From Doris montereyensis (Eukaryota > Mollusca > Gastropoda > Nudibranchia > Dorididae): 64,000 bases of DNA. The stretch is from assembly GCA_037039925.1 (NCBI GenBank), contig JAXRKP010000202.1, positions 45,001 to 109,000 on the forward strand. The letters are read 5' to 3'. Under the pieces are notes generated by a model. That model saw only the letters and a list, made by a program, of their open reading frames with translations, ran no database searches and was not told where the DNA came from. How positions within the stretch are numbered: the first letter of the stretch is position 1; each line of letters starts with the position of its first letter. Positions 47,470 through 58,383 of this stretch are shown piece by piece. Made by a program: the position numbers and the translations under genes.

Positions 47470-47800
47470 TCAAGCGTCAACATCTTCCTTCAAATCTGCC
47501 GTGACAGTTATTTTTGGAACTGGGATGTCTTCGTCCAAATCTGTGATGGGTATTATTGGAATTTGGTCGTCTTGATCAGGCATGCTACTGGATTTGTTGT
47601 CCTCTGTCGTTTCTTCAGTTTCTTCCTCGTCCACTTTAACAGTCTCTTGCTCAAAAGGCTCTTGGTGATTTTGCATGGCATCCCCGTTCTCCTCTTTCTC
47701 GACGTCTCGTTAGTCAGCAAAGCCAACTCACTCATGTCGTTGATGGTGATGAGTTCTGTCGCACTCGGTGTCAAGTCTGAAGGAGGCGGGGCTGCAATTT
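47470..47800 (-). CDS. SLC16-like transporter, last exon (acidic C-terminal tail and stop)
   Basis: The acceptor is GTGTGGTACAG just right of 47800; phase 1 joins to the exon at 50479-50557 (G plus AA gives Glu). It reads EIAAPPPSDLTPSATELITI and continues to LLTNETS. Past a one-base gap near 47700-47706 it gives EKEENGDAMQNHQEPFEQET, VKVDEEETEETTEDNKSSSM and ends DLKEDVDA with TGA at 47470-47472. The exon is 331 bases; one added base gives exactly 110 codons including the stop when joined, so the break looks like a single-base deletion. The tail is strongly acidic, cytosolic by family topology, and typically variable among MCT proteins. ATTAAA lies at 47463-47458, very close after the stop; whether it serves in polyadenylation is unknown. 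Confidence 0.7.
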
Positions 47801-47904
47801 CTGTACCACACACACACACAAAAGAAACAGTTAAGTTGTTGTTTGGTTTGGGTTTTTTATCTCATTTGTGTCAAGAAAAGTAAAAAATTAACAATATAAA
47901 GTAC

Positions 47905-49862
47905 AACCCGGGCAGTGGACAGGTAAAGCACCTGTATGGGGAGTAGATGATCCCACCCTCCATGAGTCTCGTGCTGCCTTGCAGGTCAATCTTGGCGGAC
48001 CAAAGGCTAAGGGAGTTAACCCTAACATTAAAAACAACATGCTGCCTTGCAGGTCAGTCTTGGTTGGCCAAAGGCTAAGTGAGTTAACCCTGACAGAAAA
48101 TAACCTGCTGCCTTGCAGGCTGGTCTTGAATGACCAAAGGCTAAGGGAGTTAACCTTGACAGAAAATAACAAGGCGTGGTAGGGGGCCTCAATGTGGCAG
48201 CCCCACCATCTACCTAGGGTACAGTGGGCTAATCCTCTGCTTATCCAAAACCTAACTGATGCAGAGAAATAAATATAATATACCTGGCTTGACCTTTCCA
48301 AGGACGAAAATGAAAACAAACGCGGACTGTGATTTTTGGAACATGGAATGTTAGGCGGGCAATAAATGGAAAAGAGTTAGAATTAGTTGAAGGAATGGAA
48401 AAATTCAAAGTAGACATTTTGGCTATTACAGAAACAAAGAAAAGAGGACAAGGAATAGAAAATGGAGGACCAAATAATATTTTAATCTTCTCAGGAGTAG
48501 ATGTCAAAGATAGAGCTAGAGCACGAGTAGGCCCCCTAGCACAAAAAAGGCACGAAAAGCTACTAGAAAGCTGGAAATTTATAAGCCCACGGCTATTAGA
48601 GGTAAATATTAAACCAAAAGGAAGAGAAATTAAATTATTAATAGCTTATGGACCAAACGAAGACGCAACTAAAGAAGAAAAAGATACCTTCGAAAATGAT
48701 TTACAAATAGCTGCAGAGAATCTTAAACACAAACAGGAACTAATGGTTTTAGGAGACTTAAATGCTAGAGTGGGCAACAATATAGAAACATCAGGAGGAG
48801 TAATAGGTAAAGAAGGAGAAATAACAACTTCTCTAAATGGGAGAGAGACTAATAGATTTTTGCCTATAGAATAACATGAAAATAGCAAACACCTTTTTTC
48901 CTCATAAAGATATCCACAAATATACAAGAGCAAATGAAGACAGGTGTGAAATGTCAATCATAGACTACATAATAGTTAGCAGCTCCCTTTTTTACAGTAA
49001 ATTGGATTCAAGAGTAAATAGAGGAGCAGAAATATTTAGTGATCATCACCTAGTGATTGCCAAAATTAGATTACTGACTGAAGAAAACAAACAGAAGAGG
49101 AAAGAAAAGAAAGCTACTAACCTCTAAATAGAGGAAATAAAGCAATAGTAAAAGAGATGTACCAATCTAGGATAAAAGATTTATCAGTGAAAGACAGATG
49201 GATCTGAATCATAGCACAAGAGAAGAAAAGTGGCAAATGTATAAAGAAACACTCATCAGTTGTACTGAAGAGGTTTGTGGTAGGAAACAAATTAAAGGAG
49301 ATGGGAAAAGAATAGCATGGTAGAATGAGAATGTCAAAACTAAGATCAAAGAAAAGAAGGATGCCTGGAAGAAATACTTGCAAACAAAGAGACCAGAGGA
49401 TAGGATAGATTATGTGAATAAAAGAACTATTGCCAAAGAGGAAGTTAGGAAAGCAAAACAGCAACAATGGGAAGAGTTTGGACAAAGACTTCAAGAAACT
49501 ATCAAGGAAATCAAAAGCTGTTCTGGGGATCATGAAGAGCATGAGAAAGACCAAACATGCTCAATATGAAAAATTAAGCATGCCAAAGGAGAAAAAATGA
49601 AAGAAGACAGCGAAATCATGGAAGCATGGAGAAAGTATTTTCAACAATTACATAATCCCTTCAGAACATATGAAACAAGGAGTAAAGATCAACTAGTAAG
49701 AGTAACAAGTAATCCGGAGGAGACAGCTGAAGATGTAGATATATCAATGAAAGAAATATAAACGGCTATAAGAAAAGTGAAATTAGGAAAGGCCCCAAGA
49801 GCAGATCAAGTTATCCAGAAATGGTTAAAAATCAAGGGAAGGCAGACAAACTACTACATATA
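47905..49862 (+). mobile_element. LINE-M copy C: complete 5' end, in the last intron and antisense to the transporter
   Basis: It starts at CCCGGGCAGTGGACAGG. Three monomers (starts about 47972, 48041 and 48107) are followed by GCAGCCCCACCATCTACC leader text. Endonuclease: GTWNVR (about 48340), DILAITETKKRGQG, LLIAYGPNEDATKEE, VLGDLNARVGNNIETSGG and then, in another frame, SIIDYIIVSSSLFYSKLDSR and IFSDHHLVIAKIRLL (about 49035-49075). The expected N, E, D-x-N and SDH positions are all present. A basic linker follows, then EAWRKYFQQLHNP and AIRKVKLGKAPRADQVI, and the copy stops near 49862 before the reverse transcriptase palm. The best endonuclease frame is 48329-48871. Frameshifted, dead. Confidence 0.9.
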
Positions 49863-49912
49863 AAATAAGGTTTAGTTCATTGCTTGTTTAAAATTTCTCT
49901 TTAAGTTTTGTT

Positions 49913-50203
49913 TTGAATGTCTCCAAGTTTGAGCAATGCCTTGTGTTGATAGACAAAAGAGTTCCAAACTATTGGCGCGGTGTGCATAATTTGAATGGCT
50001 TGCTACGGCACTTCATTCAACTTCATGAAACAAGCAACCAGCTACATCTCAGAGATTTTTACACTTTTATCATACCGGCAGCTGATCCTTGCCACAAATG
50101 TGGAATTATAATGAAACAGACTCGGAAATGGAAACACACTCGGAAATGGAGTAAAGCCGAAGATGAATTTAGAGTTGTACTGAAATGTTCCAAGGAATGT
50201 TAA
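49913..50203 (+). CDS. Unrecognised 96-residue open frame with a CxxC motif, uncertain
   Basis: This frame starts at ATG 49913 and ends at TAA 50203. It is not low-complexity and contains PAADPCHKCGIIM and VVLKCSKEC, a possible but unproven zinc-ligand arrangement. AATAAA (TTAAATAAAGAGG) follows about 20 bp after the stop. It lies just beyond the 3' break of LINE-M copy C, in the last intron of the transporter and antisense to it. It may be the remnant of a mobile element or a chance frame; no family is recognised. Confidence 0.2.
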   Translation: MNVSKFEQCLVLIDKRVPNYWRGVHNLNGLLRHFIQLHETSNQLHLRDFYTFIIPAADPCHKCGIIMKQTRKWKHTRKWSKAEDEFRVVLKCSKEC

Positions 50204-50478
50204 GCTGTTACCGTTATTAAATAAAGAGGTACTGACCCATCATTCTATCACACGGCCCGATCATAATCAAACAACTTAACAATCACTAACTGACAAGTAG
50301 TTGCAACAGGCCAAGGTAGGCTTATACGATACTTTGAAATATGTTGATCTAATCTGACAATCACATACTGTGCTACTTATTTTGACAACATCTTGGTACT
50401 TAAGAAATACGCTATGTTTGAAAGCAAAACACATACATAGATACAGACGCACACACCCACACATATACAGGCACTTAC

Positions 50479-50557
50479 CAATATCGATTTTGCTACGGTA
50501 AATATCATGACAGGATACAGCAGCAAATTCTTGCATGGAGGTAACAGCAGGCACTTG
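50479..50557 (-). CDS. SLC16-like transporter, penultimate exon (cytoplasmic tail)
   Basis: A 79-base exon with acceptor CTTTTCAG and donor ATTG/GTAAGT. It enters at phase 0, matching the preceding exon end at 53376, and leaves at phase 1, matching the last exon. It encodes QVPAVTSMQEFAAVSCHDIY and RSKIDI. No membrane segment, consistent with the start of the C-terminal cytosolic tail. Support rests on splice signals and phase fit rather than on conserved residues. Confidence 0.6.
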
Positions 50558-53221
50558 CTGAAAAGTAACATAAAGGAGCACAATTTTATTCAAATGATTA
50601 GTAAGAAATAGTGACACAAAAAATATAAATGCTATGACACAAAAAATATAAATTCTTAGTAATATAATGAACGTATTAAAGATAAAACTTGTCTGTCACC
50701 ATCCAATATTTTTTTCTTTTCAAACTTTGTCCTCACCTTTGCCAGTCATGTATTTCCTATGGCATACCTACCCTCCTGGTGTAATAGAAAGTTTAGATGA
50801 AAGATAAGAGTAAATTGTTGAGGATTTGGGACCTTTCATTTTTTTCAAATCTTCATTCTGTTCTATTTTGGGCAATTTCTCATTTATCTCAAAATGCTGC
50901 ATACTTATTGGCAACAAATATGGTAGATAATTTCTTCATATTCTAAAAAGCGCTTTTTAGAGGTTCAAACGCTGTTTGCTCAAAACAACTCACTAACTCA
51001 ATTATCACGAATTTCTGTCATGGCAAATGATTTTGAACTTAAATTCAGTAAATTGCACACCCCAAATAGCAAGTTCCTATGCAATGCATTTAATTTGTAT
51101 CCCAGGTATTGTTGAAACTAAAATAAACTGAACAAATGAAGTACATGCCTAACTTATGGCAGATCATCAGTTTTGATGACTCATCTCATTCAGAGAGGAA
51201 GACGGACAACAGAAATACAAAAATCAACCATGGCCACCCTGGGTACTGTGATTCACCCATTCATGAGACTTCATATGGCATATTTAGTATGTCACCCACC
51301 TAATGAGGTTAATCAATGGTCTTGTGTTTCATTTCATCCTACGACCTGTTGCAGCCTGAACATGCACATGCAGCTTTGATTATCATTACCACCAAAAGCA
51401 CTCTAGGGATGGCATTTCCAATCCTAATGTACGCTTTTACTGACATATCGTCGGTAAAACTGTCCAAACGTATAAGTCCCACGATGTATGGGATGATGTG
51501 AGATTTGTCCTTAAAATGATCAAACACATGCTTCTTTTTGTGTCTTTATAAATATTGGAGGCCTTGAACCAATACAAAAGTTTATTTTATGCATGTGATC
51601 AAAACAAAGATTTCTGTTTTCCTTCCAAGGAGCATACCATAGTGTTTGCAACCCTATTTGCTGATTTAGGACAAGTTTGCTTGTCCTGAAAACATATGCG
51701 AGGTGGACTTACGTGCTGACACAGTTTCACCAATATACTTCATCGTTTTCACAAAACCATGTACAAAAGGAAGGATTCAAACAAAAGGCTCTATGTGTCA
51801 CAGATGGCCACAGGGTTCTTAATGCGCACTGAAAGTGGATTTTTTTCCTCGTTTTTTTTTCAAATTTGTTTGACTAAATAATAGCCTTTTTACATCTAAA
51901 CTTTAAATCATTGTATATCATATATGAAAGAAAAATATGTTGTTTTTTTTCTTCTGTTTAATCGTGTCCAGCAGTACTACACATTAATATTCACGAGATA
52001 TACTGCTGCTCTACAGGTAATAATAGAACCAAATGTGGCACTAATGCCAGATCTTTATAATCTTGCACGTTTTAACATTCAGTGCTGTGTGTGTGTCAAC
52101 ACAATTTTAGAATTTTTGTAAAATTGCATTATAGAAAGATACAATAATTATAACACATAACTCACCATTATATGGTAATTAAAGTTTAATTTTGCTATTA
52201 CCTTAAAATTAAAAAAAAAAGGGCTGAATAGTTTTAATAAAAAGATTTCCATTACTTCCCAGTTTTAAACTCACTTTAAACTTGGTTTTCTTTATCGAAC
52301 ATTAAACTGATTGTCTCATAGTGATGAAATGCTTTGTTTCATAGTTTTCCAAAGAAAAACAGGAAAAATAATGAATAAATCTTTAAAATATGTGATGAAT
52401 TACAAAGAAATAACTTTTCACTGAATAAGGAAAAAACAACAAAACACTTGAAAAATAAGAACTTACATTAGAAACTTTAGTTTTAACTTGAAATGTTATA
52501 AAACTATTTTCAGTCAAACTGACATAAAGAACATTTTTTTAACTTGGTGAAAAAATGATTCACACAAGAAACTTCAAAACAATTAAATAAATCTCAATGA
52601 GACAATGTGAATGATTTAAAATGTGATGAAAGAATAACTGCACAAAAATTACGTTAGTTCAGAACATTGGTAAACTTAACTATACCCATGAAGTTGATCC
52701 TTTACATCTATAGCATCCACAAGAGAAATATAAAAGACAAGCAGGTTATACCCATGGTGACATCAAATACGATCATTCGATCCAGTCAGCACTCGATACT
52801 AAGGTTACGCAGGTAAGCATTAACGATACTTTTCAGACTTATTACTTATAAAATCTGTTTCAAATGGCAGCTGAGGTGAATAAAAAATTCTCCTCAGCGT
52901 AATCTCCTACGTAAAAAATATCTTCAAATGAAAACAGTCTTGGAATCATTCAGAACACATGCACAATATGGTTACTTTTAGTGGCGTGGCAACAGAGCCC
53001 TTGAAGAACAAAGAACTACCAACTAAAGAGACTTCCTGGAGAACAAGGACAAAATGCCTGTCTATAGGACATACAAGAATTCCTCATAGGACATGGATGA
53101 CACTCTATGGGTGAAACCACTGAAAGATATTAATGACATCCTAATGTGATGTAGATAAAATACTTGCAGTACACATGAGCCATGAAGAAAAAAATACTTA
53201 ATCACACACACGTGCATACCC

Positions 53222-53293
<72 letters not shown>

Positions 53294-53375
53294 TAGAAGC
53301 AAAGATAGCAACAGCTTTACTTTAATGATATATTGGTCAGAGTTACAAGTGAAAAGATCAGAATACGGATCTCAC
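50558..53375. other. Intron of the SLC16-like gene
   Basis: About 2.8 kb of AT-rich sequence with no recognised element except the (CA)n tract. Short frames at 51173-51527 show no domain. Signals bordering it are the donor CCG/GTGAGA at the right and the acceptor CTTTTCAG at the left. Confidence 0.6.
53222..53291. repeat. (CA)n microsatellite in the intron
   Basis: About 70 bp of nearly pure CA, about 85 bp downstream of the donor site of the exon at 53376-53507, in gene direction. Confidence 0.97.
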
Positions 53376-53507
53376 CGGCTTTGTTTTGGGGATGCAGAAC
53401 ATCAGCAGAGCCCCAATAATGGGAGGGCACCCCGCCACATGGAAAGCGATATCGTATGAGCCAAGATGATCATACAAAAATCCTGGAATGAAGGAATGGA
53501 AGAAGTT
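53376..53507 (-). CDS. SLC16-like transporter, exon with last membrane segment
   Basis: It encodes FLYDHLGSYDIAFHVAGCPP followed by IIGALLMFCIPKTKP, corresponding to the last MCT transmembrane helix and the conserved G-Y-AF--AG-PPIIGA pattern of MCT8/MCT10. The donor is CCG/GTGAGA at 53376. Two acceptors are possible. TTTTCTCTCAG at 53508 gives a 132-base exon in frame with the previous one and adds NFFHSFIPG. CATTCCAG at 53483 gives better agreement in family length but shifts the frame unless a base is missing at the previous donor. The first is annotated because it needs no correction. Confidence 0.75.
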
Positions 53508-54112
53508 CTGAGAGAAAAGGAAACATGAGAGCTAATAGTTCTTCTCATATCATCAAGCCCTTTAAAAAGTTACTGTTATTCTTTGACAGTTATCTCTTGT
53601 GGTTATATTGTTTAAATTATAGAGAGTATCCTTTAGTAATAAAATCCACATGGTGAGTTTCCTTAGCTCTCTAAACATAGAAAATCAGTTTATACTTCAA
53701 ATATAATTATCATTGAAAAGTAGAAAATATGAATGTTGAAAGAATACACAGAAAATTTCAATCACCCATTATGAAATTTTATGAGAATGTCGTTTAAAAC
53801 ATGCATTGCACAGCAATTAAAGACAAGAAATAGTTTTTTTAATAAATATCTGTTTCCAAAGATTTATTTCCCTCTTGCTACTAAGCTCATTAGGCATTTT
53901 TTCTTGTTTTTTTTCTTCCTCTGTGATTCTTTTTCATTTGCCGAGAGGGGGGGGGGGGTGGGCAGAAATTAAGTGTGTTGCTTTTTAGGGTTGTCCGTTT
54001 ATTGTTGGGGGTTTTTTTTCAGAGGGTAGGGAAGTGTGGAGGGTGAAACAAGAAGACTAAAAAAAACAAAAAAAACAATAAAGCAATGACGAGAGCTACT
54101 ATTCTTTCTCAC

Positions 54113-54477
54113 CAGCAATGGGGGACCCACTGTCATGGGAATAGAGAAAATGCCAAAGAGAAAGCCGAGAGCCTGGGAGGCACCCCTCTCTCCGACGATG
54201 TCAAAGGCGATGGGCCCCAAGAGGCAAATGAAGACGCCGTCGCAGATACCAATGATAAGGAGATGGCTATGAGACCGCCAAAGCTTTGAGAAAATGGGAT
54301 GCACAGTGTGCAGATCCCCATGATGACAAAGGCCAGTTGCTGCATGCGGATCCGGTTGGCCCACCGGAAATCGGCCACCTTGCCCATTAGGATGCGAGAC
54401 ACGCCAGAGGTGATGGACAAGCATAGCACCAGCAAACTGCCATCTTGATCCGGAAAGACATCCTTGACGTGTTTGAC
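54113..54477 (-). CDS. SLC16 (MCT10/MCT8-like) transporter, C-terminal domain exon
   Basis: This is a major facilitator family carrier of the SLC16 group, a plasma-membrane protein with 12 helices. The nearest relatives move aromatic amino acids or thyroid hormones without a proton-coupled lactate role, but the substrate here cannot be read from the sequence. The exon runs from acceptor CCAAACAG to donor CTG/GTGAGA. It reads VKHVKDVFPDQDGSLLVLCL, ITSGVSRILMGKVADF (the R--MGK-AD loop motif) and QQLAFVIMGICTLCIPFSQS, then GGLIAI. After a one-base gap near 54258-54264 it gives LIIGICDGVFICLLGPIAFD, IVGERGASQALGFLFGIFSI and PMTVGPPLL. Helices 8 to 11 are covered. With one added base the exon has exactly 122 codons. 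N-terminal exons are not found up to 64 kb. Confidence 0.85.
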
Positions 54478-54544
54478 CTGTTTGGAGGGACAAAAACAAA
54501 TTTATAGAGAGATTAGATACAATAGACAGACAAATTGTCTGTTT

Positions 54545-54660
54545 TACAAAAATTTACCCTCTTCGCTACATGTGGTGATGTTATAGTGAAGTTGAAACAG
54601 CAAAACAGAAGATGAGCGAAAGACGGAAAGAAATTGAGTAGGACCTACAAGCAGATCGAT
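54545..54660 (+). repeat. Dispersed repeat R4, third copy
   Basis: TTTACCCTCTTCGCTACATG, TGGTGATGTTATAGTGA and CAGCAAAACAGAAGATGAGC follow the order of the two copies at 35575-35857. It lies upstream of the transporter exon acceptor, in the intron. Confidence 0.65.
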
Positions 54661-54669
54661 ACATAGATA

Positions 54670-54985
54670 CTGTTTGATTTGATTCAATTTGATTTACCCA
54701 CATCCCCAACTAAAAGGATTTCAGGGTTTTGCTAGGATTTTTAATTTTGCCTGGACTGCCCCGTAAATAGCCAAGGGATCTTCAACGTGCACAGAATGTT
54801 GTGATCTGAACACTGGACCTCCTTTTTATCGTTCATTTCTGATAGGACTAGGTGTCGATCCACCTACTTGGACCAGGTGGATAGATTCTGCTCAAAAACA
54901 CTCGAGAAATAATTCCACTGTTGACGGTGCTCGAACCCACTACCTTTTTGTCGAGAAGCCGGCGCCTTACTTCTGGACTACCAAA
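54670..54985 (-). mobile_element. SINE2 copy, near complete, minus orientation
   Basis: The plus strand reads the (GATTT)n-type tail, CACATCCCCAACTAAAAGGA, TTTGCTAGGATTTTTAATTT, AAATAGCCAAGGGATCTTCA, ACGTGCACAGAATGTTGTGA, GACCTCCTTTTTATCGTTCA, ACCTACTTGGACCAGGTGG, a B-box-complement GTGCTCGAACCCACTACC, and the head to 54985. It directly borders the (GATA)n tract. Confidence 0.88.
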
Positions 54986-54990
54986 TACCC

Positions 54991-55003
54991 TAGATAGATA
55001 GAT

Positions 55004-55066
<63 letters not shown>

Positions 55067-55081
55067 CATAGATAGATAGAT

Positions 55082-55122
<41 letters not shown>

Positions 55123-55165
55123 AAGGGAGATAGATAGATAGATAGATAGACAGATAGATAGATAT

Positions 55166-55224
<59 letters not shown>

Positions 55225-55235
55225 TAGATAGTAGG

Positions 55236-55332
<97 letters not shown>

Positions 55333-55760
55333 GGATGGATGGATGGATGGATAGATAGATGGATGGAGATAGATGATGATGATAGATAGGTGGATGGATG
55401 GATGGAGATATGGATAGATAGACAGGATGGATAGATAAAAGATAGATAGACAGATAATAGATAGACAGACATATAGATAGCCAAACAAAGAGATAGACAT
55501 GCTGTCAAAGAAAGAGAATGAAAGATAATGTGGGTGAGAGATAAATAGAGGGAGGGAAAGATAATAGAGAGAGAAAGGGAGAGATAGAGAGATAGATAGG
55601 TGGATGGATGGATGGATGGATCGAGACAGTGACAAGTGATGGATGGACAGACAGAGAGATAGATAGCCAAACAAAGAGATAGACAGAGACAGTGACAGAC
55701 AGATTGACATGCTGAGAGAATGAAAGATAATGTGGGTGAGAGATAAATAGAGGGAGGGAA
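54991..55760. repeat. (GATA)n with (GGAT)n and (GACA)n variants, about 750 bp
   Basis: Nearly pure GATA to about 55330, then mixed GGAT, GACA and GAGA blocks in which a segment with AGACAGATAATAGATAGACA-like order is repeated (compare 55490-55570 and 55680-55760). YLSIYLS and PSIHPSI frames are artefacts. Confidence 0.97.
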
Positions 55761-55765
55761 AGATA

Positions 55766-56060
<295 letters not shown>

Positions 56061-56252
56061 TTGAGAATATCTACATACGGCCCATATTAATGTATATACA
56101 CCTATGTATTTACACATGTGGATTCATAAATCAAGAGTTCCAGTTGTCACGAACACAGGTAACTGCTGGCTGTACATCACTCTGCTTCTGAATGTATCAT
56201 GAACGTGCTTTCATACACGTGTCTATGCCTGTTATGTGTATGTCTATTTGCA

Positions 56253-56284
<32 letters not shown>

Positions 56285-56650
56285 CGTGTGCAGGTGCGTG
56301 TGTGTGTATTGAATGTTAATGTCAAGGACTATCACCTAATACTGAAGTGTCTACGAGTGACTATCAATTCAACTATAACCTCTCTATCACAACGGCCTTT
56401 CCCCTTGTAGGATACTTCACCTACAAACGCCTAATCGCTTCCTTCTCTCTTTATCACAAATTATTGGAAAGCCTCAAAAGACTTCAACACAGCGTGGACA
56501 AGCATCGGTGTGAATGACGCGGTGGACCAGAGAAAGCTCAAGAATGTGGTACTTTACATCGTGTCAATTTGAGCATTCGCGGACCATGGCCTCATGGTTC
56601 GGAGGTCAAAGGCTCGAAACCTAGTCAGTGACACTACCCTCGGTTTTAGT
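56061..56650. other. Unassigned spacer with possible SINE head
   Basis: (GT)n at about 56254-56310. GGACCATGGCCTCATGGTTC and AAAGGCTCGAAACCTAG (56580-56620) look like a decayed tRNA-derived head with A and B boxes, but no body follows because a G run and a (CTT)n tract begin. No gene is recognised. Confidence 0.45.
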
Positions 56651-56682
56651 TGTTTTTAGTTTGTTTTGTGTCCTTTTTTTTT

Positions 56683-56709
56683 GGGGGGGGGGGGGGGGGG
56701 GGGGGGGGG
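56683..56709 (+). repeat. 27-nt G homopolymer, G-quadruplex-capable
   Basis: An unbroken run of 27 G on the plus strand, preceded by 10 T and followed within two bases by the long (CTT)n tract. Confidence 0.97.
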
Positions 56710-57294
56710 CTTGTTTCTTGTTTCTTCTTCTTCTCCCTCTCCTCTGCTTCTGCCTCTGCTTCTTCCTCCTTCTCCCCCTCCTCTTCCTCTTCTTCTTCTT
56801 CTTCTTCCTTTTTTCTTCTTCTTCATCTGCCGCCGCCGCCGCCTCCTCCTCTTTTTCTTCTTCTTTTTCTTCTTCTTCTTCTTCTTCTTCTTCTTCTTCT
56901 TCTTCTTCTTCTTCTTCTTCTTCTTCTTCTTCTTCTTCTTCTTCTTCTTCTTCTTCTTCTTCTTCTTCTTCTTCTTCTTCTTCTTCTTCTTCTCCATCTC
57001 CTTCTCCTTCTCCTTCTCCTTCCTCTTCTTCTTCTTCTTCTTCTTCTTCTTCTTCTTCTTCTTCTTCTTCTTCTTCTTCTTCTTCTTCTTCTTCTTCTTC
57101 TTCTTCTTCTTCTTCTTCTTCTTCTTCTTCTTCTTCTTCTTCTTCTTCTTCTTCTTCTTCTTCTTCTTCTTCTTCTTCTTCTTCTTCTTCTTCTTCTTCT
57201 TCTTCTTCTTCTTCTTCTTCTTCTTCTTCTTCTTCTTCTTCTTCTTCTTCTTCTTCTTCTTCTTCTTCTTCTTCTTCTTCTTCTTCTTCTTCTT
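56710..57294. repeat. (CTT)n microsatellite, about 580 bp
   Basis: Degenerate CTT/CCT triplets to about 56850, then pure CTT to about 56990, a short TCTCCTTCTCC patch, and about 265 bp of pure CTT to 57294. Translates as poly-Ser, poly-Leu, poly-Phe or, on the minus strand, poly-Lys; none is a gene. Confidence 0.98.
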
Positions 57295-57299
57295 CGCCA

Positions 57300-57650
57300 C
57301 AGCTACCCCCAAATAGAGGGACTCAGTAGTCCAGAGGCCCCAAAACGTAGCGGGTTCGAGCCCCGCCGATGGTTAAAACATTTTCTCGAGTTTTTTTCGA
57401 GCAAATTCTACTCCCTCCCCCCTCCCTGGTCCAGGTAAGTGGATCGACACCTAGTCCAATCGGAGACGGACGATTAAAAGGAGGTCCCGTATGCAAAACA
57501 CAACACTATGTGCATGTTAAAGATCCCTTGGCTGTTTACAGGGCAGTCCGGGCAAAAATGTTTTAAATCCTACCAAAAACCCCCGAGATCACCTTAGTTG
57601 TGGATATGGGTACATCAAACCAATTCAAATCAAATCAAACCTCCAAATAA
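57300..57650 (+). mobile_element. SINE2 copy, complete reference copy, plus orientation
   Basis: The head has CAGTAGTCCAGAGGCCCC and a B box GCGGGTTCGAGCCCCGCC (57348-57366). The body has CCTGGTCCAGGTAAGTGGAT, CACCTAGTCCAATCGGAGAC, GGAGGTCCCGTATGCAAAAC, GCATGTTAAAGATCCCTTGG, CTGTTTACAGGGCAGTCCGG and CCTACCAAAAACCCCCGAGA. The 3' end reads ATCACCTTAGTTGTGGATAT and then a CAAATCAAATCAAA tail. No coding capacity; it relies on LINE machinery by analogy with other SINEs. Confidence 0.9.
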
Positions 57651-57867
57651 AATTGTTAAGCGGGTCAACGTGTCAAAACTTTCAGGTTTACGTCGTTATT
57701 ATAATAAGAGACAGAAATAATAGCAGTCGCTGGTGTAGAGGGTAATGTTCCATCTTTAAATCTGAAGCATTAAGGGGGAAAAAATGTCTTCAAAGTTTCT
57801 CTTAAGTTCTCAACTTTCTCGGAGTTACAAACATGGTTGGACTGCCAAAAGTGGTCATCGTCGTTTT

Positions 57868-58035
57868 CGATGAGGCGTTGTAGCCAAACCGTAGTGCAGT
57901 TGTAAGCTTGTAATCACGACGACACTGAATGAAATGGCCAGCTGGAGAATAAATGATGTACAGTCGGTGAGCCTGCACTCGCGCGGAGGATACGGACGAT
58001 AAAATCCCTTTTTATCTTTATCTTTATCTCTTTTA
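57868..58035 (+). mobile_element. SINE3 copy, plus orientation, internally shortened
   Basis: The head GAGGCGTTGTAGCCAAACCG with TAAGCTTGTAATCACGACGA is followed directly by the 3' end CGGTGAGCCTGCACTCGCGC, GGAGGATACGGACGATAAAA and a (TTTATC)n tail. The middle body present at 23210-23340 is missing. Confidence 0.8.
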
Positions 58036-58195
58036 TATGTGGGGCATGCAACAATTTGATACAAAGATTTAATTCTGACTTCCGTCATTACATTTATTAT
58101 CCGATTTTCATCCAAATTGGAGATACAATTCTTCTCTATACCGACGACACGAAGGTCCAAAAATATAACATCCACTTACACTTGTAAAAGGCCTT

Positions 58196-58242
58196 ATGTA
58201 TGTGTGTGTGTGTGTGTGTCTGTGTGTATGTGTGTGTCTGTG

Positions 58243-58275
<33 letters not shown>
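58196..58275. repeat. (GT)n / (GTCT)n microsatellite
   Basis: GT to about 58245, then seven or so GTCT units. Confidence 0.95.
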
Positions 58276-58277
<2 letters not shown>

Positions 58278-58383
58278 GTGTCGGTATGTCTACATGCCAG
58301 ACTCTTCGTCTGGTTGTACTTGTAACTATACGTCATGTACAAATTAATGTATGTAACGGGAGATACTACCTTTGTAGTATTCG

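Noticed and set aside
51173..51527. Extra transporter exon within the intron
   Set aside because: No acceptor/donor pair gives a phase that fits the neighbouring exons, and the text has no SLC16 similarity.
56628..57438. Poly-Ser, poly-Leu, poly-Phe and poly-Lys frames over 200 residues
   Set aside because: A pure (CTT)n microsatellite read in different frames.
57855..58175. 106-residue minus-strand frame as an N-terminal exon of the transporter
   Set aside because: It runs through a SINE3 copy on the opposite strand and shows none of the SLC16 N-terminal motifs.
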